Shown: positions 1-7,839, numbered from the stretch's first letter. The stretch is 64,000 bases of DNA from Streptomyces gardneri (GCF_006539185.1 NZ_BJMN01000005.1:1-64000); one strand, 5' to 3'. Numbers and translations are program-made. The notes: a model not told the origin generated them from the sequence alone.

Positions 1-156
1 CTCTCCCGGTGGCGGGATCCGTCGCCTGCTTGCCGCGTCGGCCCGTGATGATGAACGCCTCGCTGGGCCCGGCGACCTTGTAGCGGGTGATGACGGTGAG
101 GCCGAGGAGCACGACGAGGACGACGATGCCCACGACGGCGGCCAGGACAGGACTCA
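1..156 (-). CDS. Flotillin-like SPFH-domain membrane protein, N-terminal fragment
   Basis: Only the first 52 codons are in the window; the gene runs off the left edge. The start is an ATG preceded by AGGGGAG on the minus strand. The protein opens with one hydrophobic segment (about residues 4-22, rich in V, L and I) followed by TRYKVAGPSEAFIITG, which is how flotillin/SPFH proteins begin (a membrane anchor, then a beta-rich SPFH domain). It lies directly downstream of an NfeD-like gene on the same strand, and NfeD-flotillin pairs are a known association in which NfeD is thought to act with the flotillin scaffold in membrane microdomains. The identification rests on this N-terminus and the neighbour, so the family call is good but full-length integrity cannot be judged. 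Confidence 0.7.
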
Positions 157-248
157 TGGTGAACTCCCCTTGGATGGAAGGAAACGTGAAGAGGGCGGCA
201 GCGGGGCCGGGGCAGGCCTCGACGGGCCGAGGTTCGACGGGGCCGGGG

Positions 249-764
249 TCAGCGTTCGACGGGCCGGACGGTCACCGACGTCGGCGACAGCACGGACTCC
301 ACCCACACCTCGGCGCCCCGCGCCACGGGTTCCGCGGCCTTCGCCGCGTACTTCACCGGCTGCCCGGCCAGATACAGCAGGACCTCGCCGTAGCCGTCGG
401 CGGGAATGGCCGTGACCACGGCGCCCGACGTCCCCATGAGGTCCTCGCCCCGTGGCGCGGGCGCCGCGCCGTCCCGGAGCAGCGCCCGGCTGAACCGCCA
501 GGTGAGCCAGGCCACGAGCACGCCCACGGCGATGCCCGTGAGGGTCGCGGCCACCACACCGGCCCCCGCGGCGCCCGTGGCGATGGCCCCCGTGAACCCG
601 AGGGCCGAGACGAAGCCGGCGATCACCGGGAGCGAGAGGACCCCGTCGAGTACGTCGAGCCCGCCGCCGATCGAGTCGAAGAACCCTTCGAGGAGGCCGT
701 CGAAGACCAGGGAGAGAGCCAGCAGGACGAGACCCGCGCTGCCGAGACCCAGAAACCACCCCAT
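249..764 (-). CDS. NfeD-like membrane protein, flotillin partner
   Basis: A protein of 171 residues with an N-terminal hydrophobic segment, a glycine/alanine-rich membrane region at about 45-95 with two likely spans, then a soluble C-terminal domain (about 110-171) containing LMGTSGAVVTAIPADGYGEV, typical of the OB-fold of short NfeD proteins. It precedes the flotillin gene with a gap of about 90 bases, so the two are probably cotranscribed. ATG at 764 was chosen because GGGGTGG lies 5 bases upstream; an in-frame GTG three codons earlier is possible. Function is inferred from the family (membrane microdomain organisation with flotillin), not shown here. No catalytic protease domain of long NfeD proteins is present. 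Confidence 0.7.
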   Translation of the reverse strand: MGWFLGLGSAGLVLLALSLVFDGLLEGFFDSIGGGLDVLDGVLSLPVIAGFVSALGFTGAIATGAAGAGVVAATLTGIAVGVLVAWLTWRFSRALLRDGAAPAPRGEDLMGTSGAVVTAIPADGYGEVLLYLAGQPVKYAAKAAEPVARGAEVWVESVLSPTSVTVRPVER

Positions 765-882
765 GCGCGCCACCCCGTTCCGTACGACCGTTCCGCCCCC
801 GGAAGGAGGCTTTCACGGAACGGCACGGATGTTCATTGCCGGATTCCGGCAATCTTTACGTGTTCTTGATGCCGTCGGAAAT

Positions 883-952
883 GAGGAACGAGGAACGAGG
901 AACGAGGAGCGGGGAACGAGGAGCGGGGAGCGGGGAGCGGGGAGCGAGGGGC
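883..952. repeat. Ten tandem 7-bp units, purine-rich on the plus strand
   Basis: Ten consecutive heptamers of the form G(A/G)GGA(A/G)C, the last one GAGGGGC. The array lies between the end of the PucR gene and the start of the NfeD-flotillin pair, so it falls in the upstream region of that pair. The strong purine/pyrimidine strand bias is unlike the flanking DNA. A protein-binding array or simple slippage repeat are both possible. Confidence 0.8.
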
Positions 953-972
953 GGGGCGGGAAGCTCAGGGAG

Positions 973-2046
973 CTACAGCGGCTGGTCGGGCCAGCCGAGG
1001 AGCCGGGCCCCGACGGTGGCCGTCTGCAGGGTGTAGCGCTGGACCGGATCGCCGGGGTCCGAGCCCGTCAGACGGTGGATGCGGTCGAGGCGGTACGTCA
1101 TCGCCCGCACGCTCAGGCTGAGGCGCCGGGCCGCCTGCGCGGTGACGCAGCCGGTGTCGAAGTACGCGGTGAGGGTGTCGAGCAGGGGCTTCGGGCCCCC
1201 GCGCGCCTCCTTGAGTGGGCCCAGCACGGTCCGGACGAGATCGGCCATGGCCTGCCGGTCGCGGGCGAGGACCGGGTAGACGAGGAGGTCCGCCGCGTGG
1301 AGGACCGGGGCGTCCAGGTCCATGTGGACGGCGAGGTCCAGGGCGTTGAGGGCCTCCTCGTAGGAGTGGACGACGCCGCCGGCGCCGGGGTGCGCGCGGC
1401 CGACCGCGACCTGGCCGCCGTCGGTCGCCGCGTACGCCTGCTTGGCGAAGTGGGCGAGCACCTCGGGCTCGTCCGCCGGGGCCAGACAGACGAGTCGCCC
1501 GTCCTTGGTGGTGAGCAGGATGCGGCGGTCGCCGAAGCGGGCGAGGAGCGAGGACTCGACGGCCCGGGTGACCGCGCAGCCGTCGTCGTACGGCTCCGGG
1601 CCCCGCGCCACGGCCACGGCGTGGGCGTGGGACAGGAGCAGCCCGAAGCGCACGGCGCGTTCGGCGAGCCTCCCGAGGTCGCTGCGCCCGTAGAGCAGGT
1701 CGTCGACGAACTCGCGTCGCGCGGCCTCCTCCTGGCGGATCGCCAGTCGCTGTGCCCGCTCGTGCCCCTCGGCGAAGGCGTCGACGGCCTGCTCGACGGC
1801 GCTCAGGAGGTGTCCGACGGCGGAGTGGGGCACCTCGGGGAGGACCCCCTGTGCGGCCGAGAGGTGGGCGCGGACGAGGACCCGCAGGCCGATGCCGACC
1901 TCCGCGGCCCGCTCCCCCCGGGAGCGCAGGGCCTCGCGCTCGTCACGGGTGAGCCTGCGGCGCTCCGCGCACACCCCGGTCAGGATCTCGGCGTACCCCT
2001 CCAGGTACCCCTCGACCGGCTCCCTCTCCCTGTCCGTCTCCGTCAC
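973..2046 (-). CDS. PucR/CdaR-family transcriptional regulator
   Basis: A 357-residue regulator. The C-terminus carries the PucR helix-turn-helix: LLDTLTAYFDTGCVTAQAAR followed by LSLSVRAMTYRLDRIHRLTG, the classical pattern for this family (a Tyr-Phe-Asp segment, recognition helix, then RLxRI). The middle part (about 120-260) resembles the GGDEF-like domain of CdaR-type proteins. The GTG start is preceded by GGGAGGGG with 4 bases spacing. It is transcribed away from the EamA transporter gene, and the intervening DNA contains an A-B-B-A set of repeats, so control of that transporter is a reasonable guess. The ligand is unknown; family members respond to purine catabolites, sugars acids or amino acids. 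Confidence 0.85.
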   Translation of the reverse strand: MTETDREREPVEGYLEGYAEILTGVCAERRRLTRDEREALRSRGERAAEVGIGLRVLVRAHLSAAQGVLPEVPHSAVGHLLSAVEQAVDAFAEGHERAQRLAIRQEEAARREFVDDLLYGRSDLGRLAERAVRFGLLLSHAHAVAVARGPEPYDDGCAVTRAVESSLLARFGDRRILLTTKDGRLVCLAPADEPEVLAHFAKQAYAATDGGQVAVGRAHPGAGGVVHSYEEALNALDLAVHMDLDAPVLHAADLLVYPVLARDRQAMADLVRTVLGPLKEARGGPKPLLDTLTAYFDTGCVTAQAARRLSLSVRAMTYRLDRIHRLTGSDPGDPVQRYTLQTATVGARLLGWPDQPL

Positions 2047-2143
2047 GGCCCCTCCCGCCCTGCCCTGCGCGTCCTGACGAGTTCTTGACGCGCGCGGGGA
2101 TCAAGGGTGACACGCCACGCGCGAGGCCGAGGAACGGCGGAGG

Positions 2144-2256
2144 CACGGAGGTGGTCCCCGAAGACGTATGCAAGCGGCCCCCGGACACCCCGCGCAAGCG
2201 GCTCCGAACACTCCACGGAAGTGGTCCCCGATGATGCGGGGAAAGTGGACCTCCAC
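2144..2256. repeat. Mirror-ordered repeat pairs between PucR regulator and EamA gene
   Basis: Two 18-bp copies of CACGGAGGTGGTCCCCGA (2144 and 2214, one mismatch) enclose two copies of an element beginning GCAAGCGGC (2170 and 2194), giving the order A-B-B-A. Further right, GTGGA-CC-TCCAC (2245-2256) is a short inverted repeat, and TAACGT at 2275 is a possible -10 for the EamA gene lying 7 bases before its ATG. The set sits between divergent genes and may be an operator for the PucR-family protein. Confidence 0.55.
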
Positions 2257-2287
2257 CAGGACCGCGCCGCTTCCTAACGTCGGGACC

Positions 2288-3448
2288 ATGAACGCGAACT
2301 CCCTGCGCGGCGTCCTGCTCGTGACCCTCGCCTACGCCCTCGTCGGCGCCTCCTTCACCGCCAACAGCCTCCTCGGCGCCTATCCGTACGCGGGCGGGCA
2401 GGCGCTGCGGTACGCGGCGGCCTGTCTGCTCCTGCTCCCGCTCCTCGGCCGTGGCGGACTGGCCCCGCTCCGGGTCCTGACGCCCCGCCACTGGCTGCGG
2501 CTCGCCGCGGTCGCGGCCGTCGGCATGGTCGGCTTCAACCTCGCGGTGCTCGCCGCCGAACGGACCGCCGAACCGGCCGTCCCCGGCGTCCTGGTCGGGT
2601 GCGCCCCGGTCGTCGTCGCCGTCCTCGTCCCGCTGACCGAGGGCCGCAGGCCCGCCCCCGCCGTCCTGTACGGGGCGCTGCTCGTCGCGGCCGGTGCCTT
2701 CACCGTGCAGGGCTGGGGGCGGACGGACCCGGCCGGGATCGGCTGGTCGGTGGCGGCGCTCGTGGGCGAGGTGGGGTTCACCGTGCTCGCCGTACCGGTG
2801 CTGCGGCTGCTCGGGCCGAAGCTGCTGACCGCCGCCGTGTGCGGGATCGGCGCGGTCGAGGCGACACTCCTCGGCCTCGTCGTCGACGGGGCCGGATTCG
2901 TCCGGATGCCGACGGCCGTGGAGACGGGCGCCCTGGTCTGGCAGGCCGCCCTGGCCACCGTCGTCGGATTCGTCCTCTTCTACATGGGCGTCCAGCGGAT
3001 CGGCATGGAGCGGGCCACCCTCTACACCGGGGCGATCCCGGTGGCCGCCGCGCTCAGTGCCGCCGTCGTCGCGGGCGCCGCCTTCGGGCTCCCGCAGGCG
3101 GCGGGCAGTCTCCTCGTGGGGGCCGGGGCCGCGCTGGGCACCGGTCTGTTCGGACGTGCGGGATCAGCGGCTGCCGTCCAGGACGACGCGGGCGACGAGA
3201 GCCGGGTCGTCGTTCATGGGCACGTGGCCGCAGCCGGGCAGCCGCACGAGCCGGGCGTCGGGCAGGGCGTGCTTGGCGCGGACGCCCTGGCGGCGCAGGA
3301 GCAGCCGGTCCCTGGTGCCCCAGGCGACGGTCACCGGGACGGCGGGCACGTCGTCGCGGAAGCGGGCGGCCCGGCCCGCGGCCAGGGTCTGGTGGAAGCC
3401 GGTGGCCTCGCGCAGCGCGAGGGTCTCGGCGACGACCGCCTCGGGTGA
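2288..3448 (+). CDS. EamA/DMT-family transporter with antisense-overlapping tail
   Basis: Inner-membrane drug/metabolite transporter. About ten hydrophobic segments fill residues 1-292, with the two-fold EamA repeat pattern and typical turns such as ALRYAAACLLLL and YMGVQRIGMERATLY. A normal EamA protein would end near residue 295. Here the frame stays open for about 94 more residues, all of them antisense to the 3' part of the alpha/beta hydrolase gene and of low-complexity hydrophilic composition. This suggests a lost stop codon or frameshift, or a base-calling error near 3160. The ATG has no strong ribosome-binding site, but TAACGT 7 bases upstream fits a leaderless transcript. Substrate unknown; possible target of the divergent PucR regulator. 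Confidence 0.8.
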   Translation: MNANSLRGVLLVTLAYALVGASFTANSLLGAYPYAGGQALRYAAACLLLLPLLGRGGLAPLRVLTPRHWLRLAAVAAVGMVGFNLAVLAAERTAEPAVPGVLVGCAPVVVAVLVPLTEGRRPAPAVLYGALLVAAGAFTVQGWGRTDPAGIGWSVAALVGEVGFTVLAVPVLRLLGPKLLTAAVCGIGAVEATLLGLVVDGAGFVRMPTAVETGALVWQAALATVVGFVLFYMGVQRIGMERATLYTGAIPVAAALSAAVVAGAAFGLPQAAGSLLVGAGAALGTGLFGRAGSAAAVQDDAGDESRVVVHGHVAAAGQPHEPGVGQGVLGADALAAQEQPVPGAPGDGHRDGGHVVAEAGGPARGQGLVEAGGLAQREGLGDDRLG

Positions 3449-3994
3449 ACGGCGGCCGGGGCGCGCGTAGATGGTGCTGGTGAGCACGGTCCGTCCGGCG
3501 GGCGTACGGGAGAGCCGCTCGATCAGCGGCACGGGCAGCGACAGGGCCGCGCCCCGCATGGCCCGCAGTGTCCCGAAGGCGTACCGCCGCTCGGCCTCCG
3601 ACCAGAAGCCGGCGGGGGAGAGGGCGGTCACCGAGCGGACCAGCTTCTCCCGGCCGAGTTCGAGCGCGAGCAGTCCGCCCAGGGAGTTCCCCGCGACGTG
3701 CGGCCGGTCGAAGCCGACGGCCTCGCAGAAGGCGCCGAGCACCGGGACGACGGAGGGCAGGTCGTAGGGGCAGTCCTCGGGGAGACCGTCCGAGGCGCCG
3801 AAGCCGGGCAGGTCGACGGCGATCACCTCGCGCTCGCCGGCGAGGATGTCGAGCACCGGCTCCCAGGCCTGCCAGTGGTGCCCGATGCCGTGGAGGAGCA
3901 GCAGCGGTTCCCCCGCGCCCCTCCGCTCGTACGTCAGGGACGTCGTACGGGGACCCGAAGGGGTCTCGATCGAGAACGCGATCCGTGCGGGCAT
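3164..3994 (-). CDS. Alpha/beta hydrolase
   Basis: A 276-residue serine hydrolase of the alpha/beta fold. The oxyanion motif LLLLHGIGHH is at about 31-40, the nucleophile elbow AGNSLGG puts the catalytic serine at residue 104, and GCGHVPMNDD near the C-terminus supplies the catalytic histidine; the acid is probably in WGTRDRLLL. No signal peptide is present, so it acts in the cytoplasm. The closest families are haloperoxidase/epoxide hydrolase-like esterases, but the substrate cannot be told. Its 3' 285 bases lie under the readthrough tail of the EamA gene on the opposite strand. A short palindrome and the sigma factor gene lie upstream, divergent. Confidence 0.88.
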   Translation of the reverse strand: MPARIAFSIETPSGPRTTSLTYERRGAGEPLLLLHGIGHHWQAWEPVLDILAGEREVIAVDLPGFGASDGLPEDCPYDLPSVVPVLGAFCEAVGFDRPHVAGNSLGGLLALELGREKLVRSVTALSPAGFWSEAERRYAFGTLRAMRGAALSLPVPLIERLSRTPAGRTVLTSTIYARPGRRSPEAVVAETLALREATGFHQTLAAGRAARFRDDVPAVPVTVAWGTRDRLLLRRQGVRAKHALPDARLVRLPGCGHVPMNDDPALVARVVLDGSR

Positions 3995-4036
3995 GCCGGC
4001 TCCCTGCGGTTACTTAGACGACTCGTCAGCTAGAAT

Positions 4037-4048
4037 TACCGTTCGGTA
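4037..4048. promoter_or_regulatory. Short palindrome between hydrolase and sigma factor genes
   Basis: TACCG-TT-CGGTA, a 12-bp inverted repeat, lies between divergent genes. A related half (CCGGTAG) follows at 4050-4056 and GACGA-C-TCGTC lies at 4017-4027. The arrangement looks like an operator for a TetR-type regulator, but no such gene is adjacent. Confidence 0.4.
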
Positions 4049-4091
4049 GCCGGTAGTTCAAGACCAGGGGCCGAAACTGGACAGGGCGGCG

Positions 4092-5021
4092 GTGGTCGGC
4101 TGGGATGGACCGGTGCCCACCGATACCCCGACCACGTCGACCGACACCCTCACCGACCTCTTCGAGGAACACCGCCGGATGCTCCTCGGTGTCGCCTACC
4201 GGATGCTCGGACGCGCCGCCGACGCCGAGGACGTCGTCCAGGAGGCCTGGCTCCGCTGGACCGCCGAGGACCGCGCCGCCGTCCGCGAGCCGCGCGCCTT
4301 CCTCGTACGCATCACCACCAGGCTCGCCATCGACCGGCTGCGGCAGGCCCAGGCGCGCCGCGAGTCCTACGTCGGCCCCTGGCTGCCGGAACCCGTCGTC
4401 ACCGACTTCGGGTCGACCGCACCCGACACCGTCGAGCGCGCCCTGCTGGCCGACTCCGTCTCGCTGGCGGTCCTCGTCGTCCTGGAATCCCTCTCCCCCC
4501 TGGAGCGGGCCGTCTTCGTGCTGCGCGAGGCCTTCGGCTTCCCCTTCGCGGAGATCGCCACCGCGCTCGACCGGTCCGAGGCGGCCGTGCGCCAGCTCGC
4601 CGGCCGGGCCCGGCGGCACGTCGACGAGGGCAAGCCGCGCTACGACGTCGACCCGACCGAGCGCCGCGACCTCACCGAGCGCTTCCTCGCCGCCGCGGCC
4701 GGCGGCGACCTCGCCGAGCTCCTCTCCCTGCTCGCCCCGGACGCGCGCCTCGTCGGCGACAGCGGAGGCAAGTCGAAGGCCCCGCTGCGGATCATCGACA
4801 CCGCCGACAAGGTCGGCCGCTTCCTCTGCGGCGTGGCGAAGGGGTCGGAGAGCGTGTACGAGTACCGCTTCGCCGAGCTCAACGGCGGCCCCGCCGTGGT
4901 CGCCTTCCTGGACGGCAGGCCGGACTCGGTCTTCCAGGTCGAGGTGCGCGACGGTCGCGTCCAGTGCGTCTACATCATCCGCAACCCCGACAAGCTCCAG
5001 AGCCTCGCCACCGACCTCTGA
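4092..5021 (+). CDS. sigJ: ECF sigma factor, SigJ/ECF41-like, with SnoaL-like C-terminal domain
   Basis: RNA polymerase sigma factor of the extracytoplasmic-function class. Sigma-2 is at about residues 22-85 (FEEHRRMLLGVAYRMLG, DAEDVVQEAWLRW) and sigma-4 at about 120-180 (SPLERAVFVLREAFGFPFAEIA, recognition helix SEAAVRQLAGRARRHV). After it comes an extra domain of about 110 residues (RFLAAAAGGDLAELLSLLAPDA onward), a SnoaL-like module that in ECF41 sigma factors tunes activity in place of a separate anti-sigma factor. No anti-sigma gene is adjacent. The start is uncertain: GTG at 4092 has AGGG five bases upstream, while GTG at 4113 is equally plausible and fits homolog N-termini. A terminator follows. 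Genes controlled are unknown; ECF41 factors often sit by carboxymuconolactone decarboxylase or oxidoreductase genes, not seen here. Confidence 0.9.
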   Translation: MVGWDGPVPTDTPTTSTDTLTDLFEEHRRMLLGVAYRMLGRAADAEDVVQEAWLRWTAEDRAAVREPRAFLVRITTRLAIDRLRQAQARRESYVGPWLPEPVVTDFGSTAPDTVERALLADSVSLAVLVVLESLSPLERAVFVLREAFGFPFAEIATALDRSEAAVRQLAGRARRHVDEGKPRYDVDPTERRDLTERFLAAAAGGDLAELLSLLAPDARLVGDSGGKSKAPLRIIDTADKVGRFLCGVAKGSESVYEYRFAELNGGPAVVAFLDGRPDSVFQVEVRDGRVQCVYIIRNPDKLQSLATDL

Positions 5022-5072
5022 GGATCACCAGGTCCCGGACCCCCCCCCGGACCACCCCGGCTCTGCCTCCGG

Positions 5073-5101
5073 CCCCGTCTCCCGTCCCCCCGGAGACGGG
5101 G
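5073..5101 (+). terminator. Hairpin terminator after the sigma factor gene
   Basis: Perfect 10-bp arms CCCCGTCTCC and GGAGACGGGG around a 9-base loop, followed by TCGTTTG. It lies about 50 bases after the sigma factor stop. Confidence 0.75.
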
Positions 5102-5189
5102 TCGTTTGCTGCGCCGGGCACACAAGGGCGCGAACGTCCTGTGAACGATCTAGGTCAGAGGGTCACATTCGGGGTCGTTTGACGGAGGA

Positions 5190-5224
5190 TTGGTCTTGAC
5201 CAAGGGGGTGGCTCGCCTTATGGT
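5190..5224 (+). promoter_or_regulatory. Promoter with DasR-type (dre-like) operator for the GntR gene
   Basis: The inverted repeat TTGGTC-TT-GACCAA (5190-5203) matches the core of the DasR responsive element, TGGTCTAGACCA, at 11 of 12 positions. It overlaps a good -35 box, TTGACC (5196-5201), which is followed after 17 bases by TATGGT (5219-5224). A repressor bound here would block the promoter. The next gene encodes a HutC-subfamily GntR protein of the same family as DasR, so autoregulation or DasR control is likely. Confidence 0.65.
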
Positions 5225-5304
5225 CGCAGAGTTAGTGCAGGAACCTTTAATAAACAAGGGCGCGGAAAAACGCCGCGGGACACGGCGAATTGCGGAGGAT
5301 CAGG

Positions 5305-6045
5305 GTGGGGACCACGCAGCTGGAATCGGTACCGGAGCCGAAGTACCAGCACCTCAAGACAGTGATCGGCGAAGCGCTCGACTCGGACTTCGCCGTCGGA
5401 GAGATCCTGCCCAACGAGCGGGAGCTCGCGGCGCGCTTCGGCGTCGCCCGTGCCACGCTCCGCCAGGCCCTGGAGCAGCTGGAGCTGGAAGGCCGCCTCC
5501 AGCGCCGCCGCGGCGTCGGCACCACGGTCGCCCCGCCGCGCGTCGGCGTGGACGTCTCCACCGCCCAGCACGCCTGGCCCGGCGTCGGCGACGAGACCTG
5601 GCAGCCCCAGGACTCCGCCTCGGACGTCGTTCCGGCCGCCGTCGCGCGCGTCCTGGAGACCGAAGCCGGCGAGCGCGTGCACATCGTCCGCCGCATCCGC
5701 GTCACCCAGGGCCAGCCGGTCGCCGCCGAGCTGCTGTACGTGCCCGCCGCGTCCGTGCCGGGCCTCAGCGCCATCGACGCCCCCGCCGGACCCGCCCGGG
5801 CCCGCACGGTGCTGCGCGAGCTCCAGCACCTCGCGCTCGACGGCCAGGACCGCTCCGTGGAGCTCGGTTCGGCCCGCGCCGACGACGCCAAGGAGCTCGA
5901 CCGGCTGCCCGGCGCGCCCGTCCTCGTCGTGACGACCCGCTACCTCTCCGAGGGGCGCACCGCCGCCGTCTCGGTGGCCACGTACCGCGCCGACACCTGC
6001 CGCCTCACCTTCGGCGACTCGGTCGACCTGGTGATGGCCTCCTGA
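5305..6045 (+). CDS. GntR-family (HutC subfamily) regulator with UTRA domain, DasR-like
   Basis: A 246-residue regulator. The N-terminal winged helix (PKYQHLKTVIGEAL, LPNERELAARFGVARATLRQ, then GRLQRRRGVGTTV) is typical of GntR proteins, and residues about 90-240 form a UTRA effector domain as in DasR/NagR, which bind phosphorylated amino sugars. GTG at 5305 is chosen because GGAGG lies 6 bases upstream; a TTG five codons earlier lacks this. The promoter carries a dre-like operator. The ROK-family regulator gene converges on it 50 bases downstream, a pairing that also points to sugar sensing. Whether it is DasR itself is doubtful: the wing and effector sequence differ from what I recall of DasR. 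Confidence 0.87.
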   Translation: MGTTQLESVPEPKYQHLKTVIGEALDSDFAVGEILPNERELAARFGVARATLRQALEQLELEGRLQRRRGVGTTVAPPRVGVDVSTAQHAWPGVGDETWQPQDSASDVVPAAVARVLETEAGERVHIVRRIRVTQGQPVAAELLYVPAASVPGLSAIDAPAGPARARTVLRELQHLALDGQDRSVELGSARADDAKELDRLPGAPVLVVTTRYLSEGRTAAVSVATYRADTCRLTFGDSVDLVMAS

Positions 6046-6097
6046 CACCCGCGCTCCGCGCGCACCGGCCCGTCGAGGGACCGCCACGACCGGCGGT

Positions 6098-7255
6098 TCA
6101 GCGGCGGGCCGTCACCGTTCCGTCGACCGCGAAGAGCTGCTCCTCGACGTGGTCCAGGGCGAGGCGCAGCGCACCCGTGCCCACGGCGGCCTCGCCCAGC
6201 AGCGAGAGCACCACGCGCGGCGGCCGCAGGCAGAAGCGCGCCAGCTCCTCACGGAGCGGCGGGAGGACCCCGTCGAGCCCGGCGGCCCAGCCGCCGACGA
6301 CCACCAGCTCGGGGTCGATCGCGAGCACCAGCGCCGCGACGTCGTGCACGAGCCGCTGGATGAACCGGTCCACCGCGGCCTCCGCCCGCGCGTCGCCCTT
6401 CCGGGCCAGCGCGAACACCTCGGCGACCGCCTGCTCGTCCAGCGGGTGCAGCGGCTCGTCGGTGGTCGACAGCAGGTGCTCGGGGGTGACCCCGCGGCCC
6501 AGGAGGTGCAGGGCGCCGATCTCCCCGGCCGCGCCGCCGTAGCCGCGGTGCAGCCGGCCGCCGATCAGCGAACCGGCGCCCGGGCTCAGCCCGGCAAGGA
6601 CGAAGACGATGTCGTCCGAATCGGTCGCGGCACCCTTCCAGTGCTCGGCGACCGCCGCCGCGTTCGCGTCGTTCTCGACGATCACCGGGCAGCGGAAGGA
6701 GCGGCGCAGCCGCTCGCCGAGCGCGAGGCCCGTCCAGCCGGGCAGCGCCGTGCCGAGGCGAACCGTGCCGTCGGCCTCCACGATGCCGGGCGTCCCGACG
6801 CCGACGGCCCGCAGATTGGACCGGGCGACCCCGGCCCTGCGCAGCACGTCAGCGACGACCGCGCGCACCTTGTCCAGGCGCTCGTCCTCGGGGGCGGTCT
6901 CCGAAACCTCGCGGGAGCCGGCGCCGATGATCCGGCCGTCCAGACCGGACAGCAGCGCGGCCACGCGGTGCGGGCCGATCTCGATGCCGAGGAGGTGGCC
7001 GGCCTCCGCACGGAAGCGGAACCTCCGCGCCGGACGCCCCTGGCGCCGGGCCTCGCCCTCCTCGGGCGCGGACTCGACGACGAGCCCGCCCTCCATGAGT
7101 CCCTCGACGACACCTTCGACCGTCGGCCGGGACAGACCCGTGATCCGGGTCAGGTCCGTGAGCGTGGGCGCGTCGGCGCCGCGCAGCGCATGGAGTACCA
7201 CCGCGGAGTTGATCCGCCGCAGCAGAGACGGATCCCCGCCGGTCAGCCGCCCCAC
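6098..7255 (-). CDS. ROK-family transcriptional repressor
   Basis: A 385-residue protein with an N-terminal winged helix-turn-helix (PTLTDLTRITGLSRPTVEGV) and a sugar kinase-like ROK domain. The glycine-rich ATP-like site and VENDANAAAVAEHWKG segment are present. The zinc motif of glucokinase-type ROK proteins (CxCGxxGC after EIGH) is absent: the equivalent stretch is GEIGALHLLGRGVTPEHLL with no cysteine or zinc histidine. This makes catalysis unlikely and a purely regulatory role likely. GTG at 7255 is preferred because GGGAGG lies 7 bases upstream; an upstream GTG at 7279 has poor spacing. Likely senses a sugar or sugar phosphate. It converges on the DasR-like GntR gene. Confidence 0.87.
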   Translation of the reverse strand: MGRLTGGDPSLLRRINSAVVLHALRGADAPTLTDLTRITGLSRPTVEGVVEGLMEGGLVVESAPEEGEARRQGRPARRFRFRAEAGHLLGIEIGPHRVAALLSGLDGRIIGAGSREVSETAPEDERLDKVRAVVADVLRRAGVARSNLRAVGVGTPGIVEADGTVRLGTALPGWTGLALGERLRRSFRCPVIVENDANAAAVAEHWKGAATDSDDIVFVLAGLSPGAGSLIGGRLHRGYGGAAGEIGALHLLGRGVTPEHLLSTTDEPLHPLDEQAVAEVFALARKGDARAEAAVDRFIQRLVHDVAALVLAIDPELVVVGGWAAGLDGVLPPLREELARFCLRPPRVVLSLLGEAAVGTGALRLALDHVEEQLFAVDGTVTARR

Positions 7256-7418
7256 AGTGTGTCCTCCCAGCTCGTGCACCTCTTCGGCGGATGGTACTCA
7301 ATGGGCCCCGGCGCGGCGAGTGCCGCCCCCATCACGCTGTGGATTCGCCCGCGGTCCGTCGGCCCCCTTGCTTTCTGACGCGACGCCAACTGTCAGTGGT
7401 GGGGGCTTTACTGGAGCC

Positions 7419-7829
7419 ATGACCACGGCAGACCATCTGGCAGCGATCGACTTACTCAGGGCCCGGGGGTTCGGAGGCGGCCCGGACCACCACCTGGCGG
7501 AGCTCGCGACCAGCGAGGACTTCTGGGAGGACGACGGCACGCGCCGCCCGATCGTCGAGGACCAGTACGAGGCGGAACGGGACGGGCTCGGCGCCCTGCT
7601 CACCGCGCGCTGGGGCGAGCCCCGGGAGCTCGACCTGGGGCCCGTCCTGGAGCGGAGCATGGAGGACGAGTCGATACCCGAGCCCTGGTCCACCCTCAGC
7701 TGCCACACCCCGGACCTGCGCCTGTGGCGGGCCGACGGGCTGTGGATCGGCCTCGGCGTCTCCCAGTGGGACAAGGAACTGCCGTTCCAGCTGCTCGCCG
7801 TGCTCACTACAGTCGACCCGCCGGCGTGA
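7419..7829 (+). CDS. Hypothetical protein with a TTA codon (136 aa)
   Basis: No family recognised. The protein is acidic and soluble, with ARGFGGGPDHHLAELA near the start and a C-terminal half (LWRADGLWIGLGVSQWDKELPFQLLAVL) that looks like a compact alpha-beta domain. The ATG has CTGGAG five bases upstream. Codon 12 is TTA (7452-7454), the rarest codon in Streptomyces and read only by the bldA tRNA, so translation should depend on development. I saw no other TTA codon in the genes of this window, though I did not scan every gene exhaustively. It is divergent from the ROK repressor gene and convergent with another unknown gene, 10 bases away. Confidence 0.75.
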   Translation: MTTADHLAAIDLLRARGFGGGPDHHLAELATSEDFWEDDGTRRPIVEDQYEAERDGLGALLTARWGEPRELDLGPVLERSMEDESIPEPWSTLSCHTPDLRLWRADGLWIGLGVSQWDKELPFQLLAVLTTVDPPA

Positions 7830-7839
7830 CGGTCGGCGC

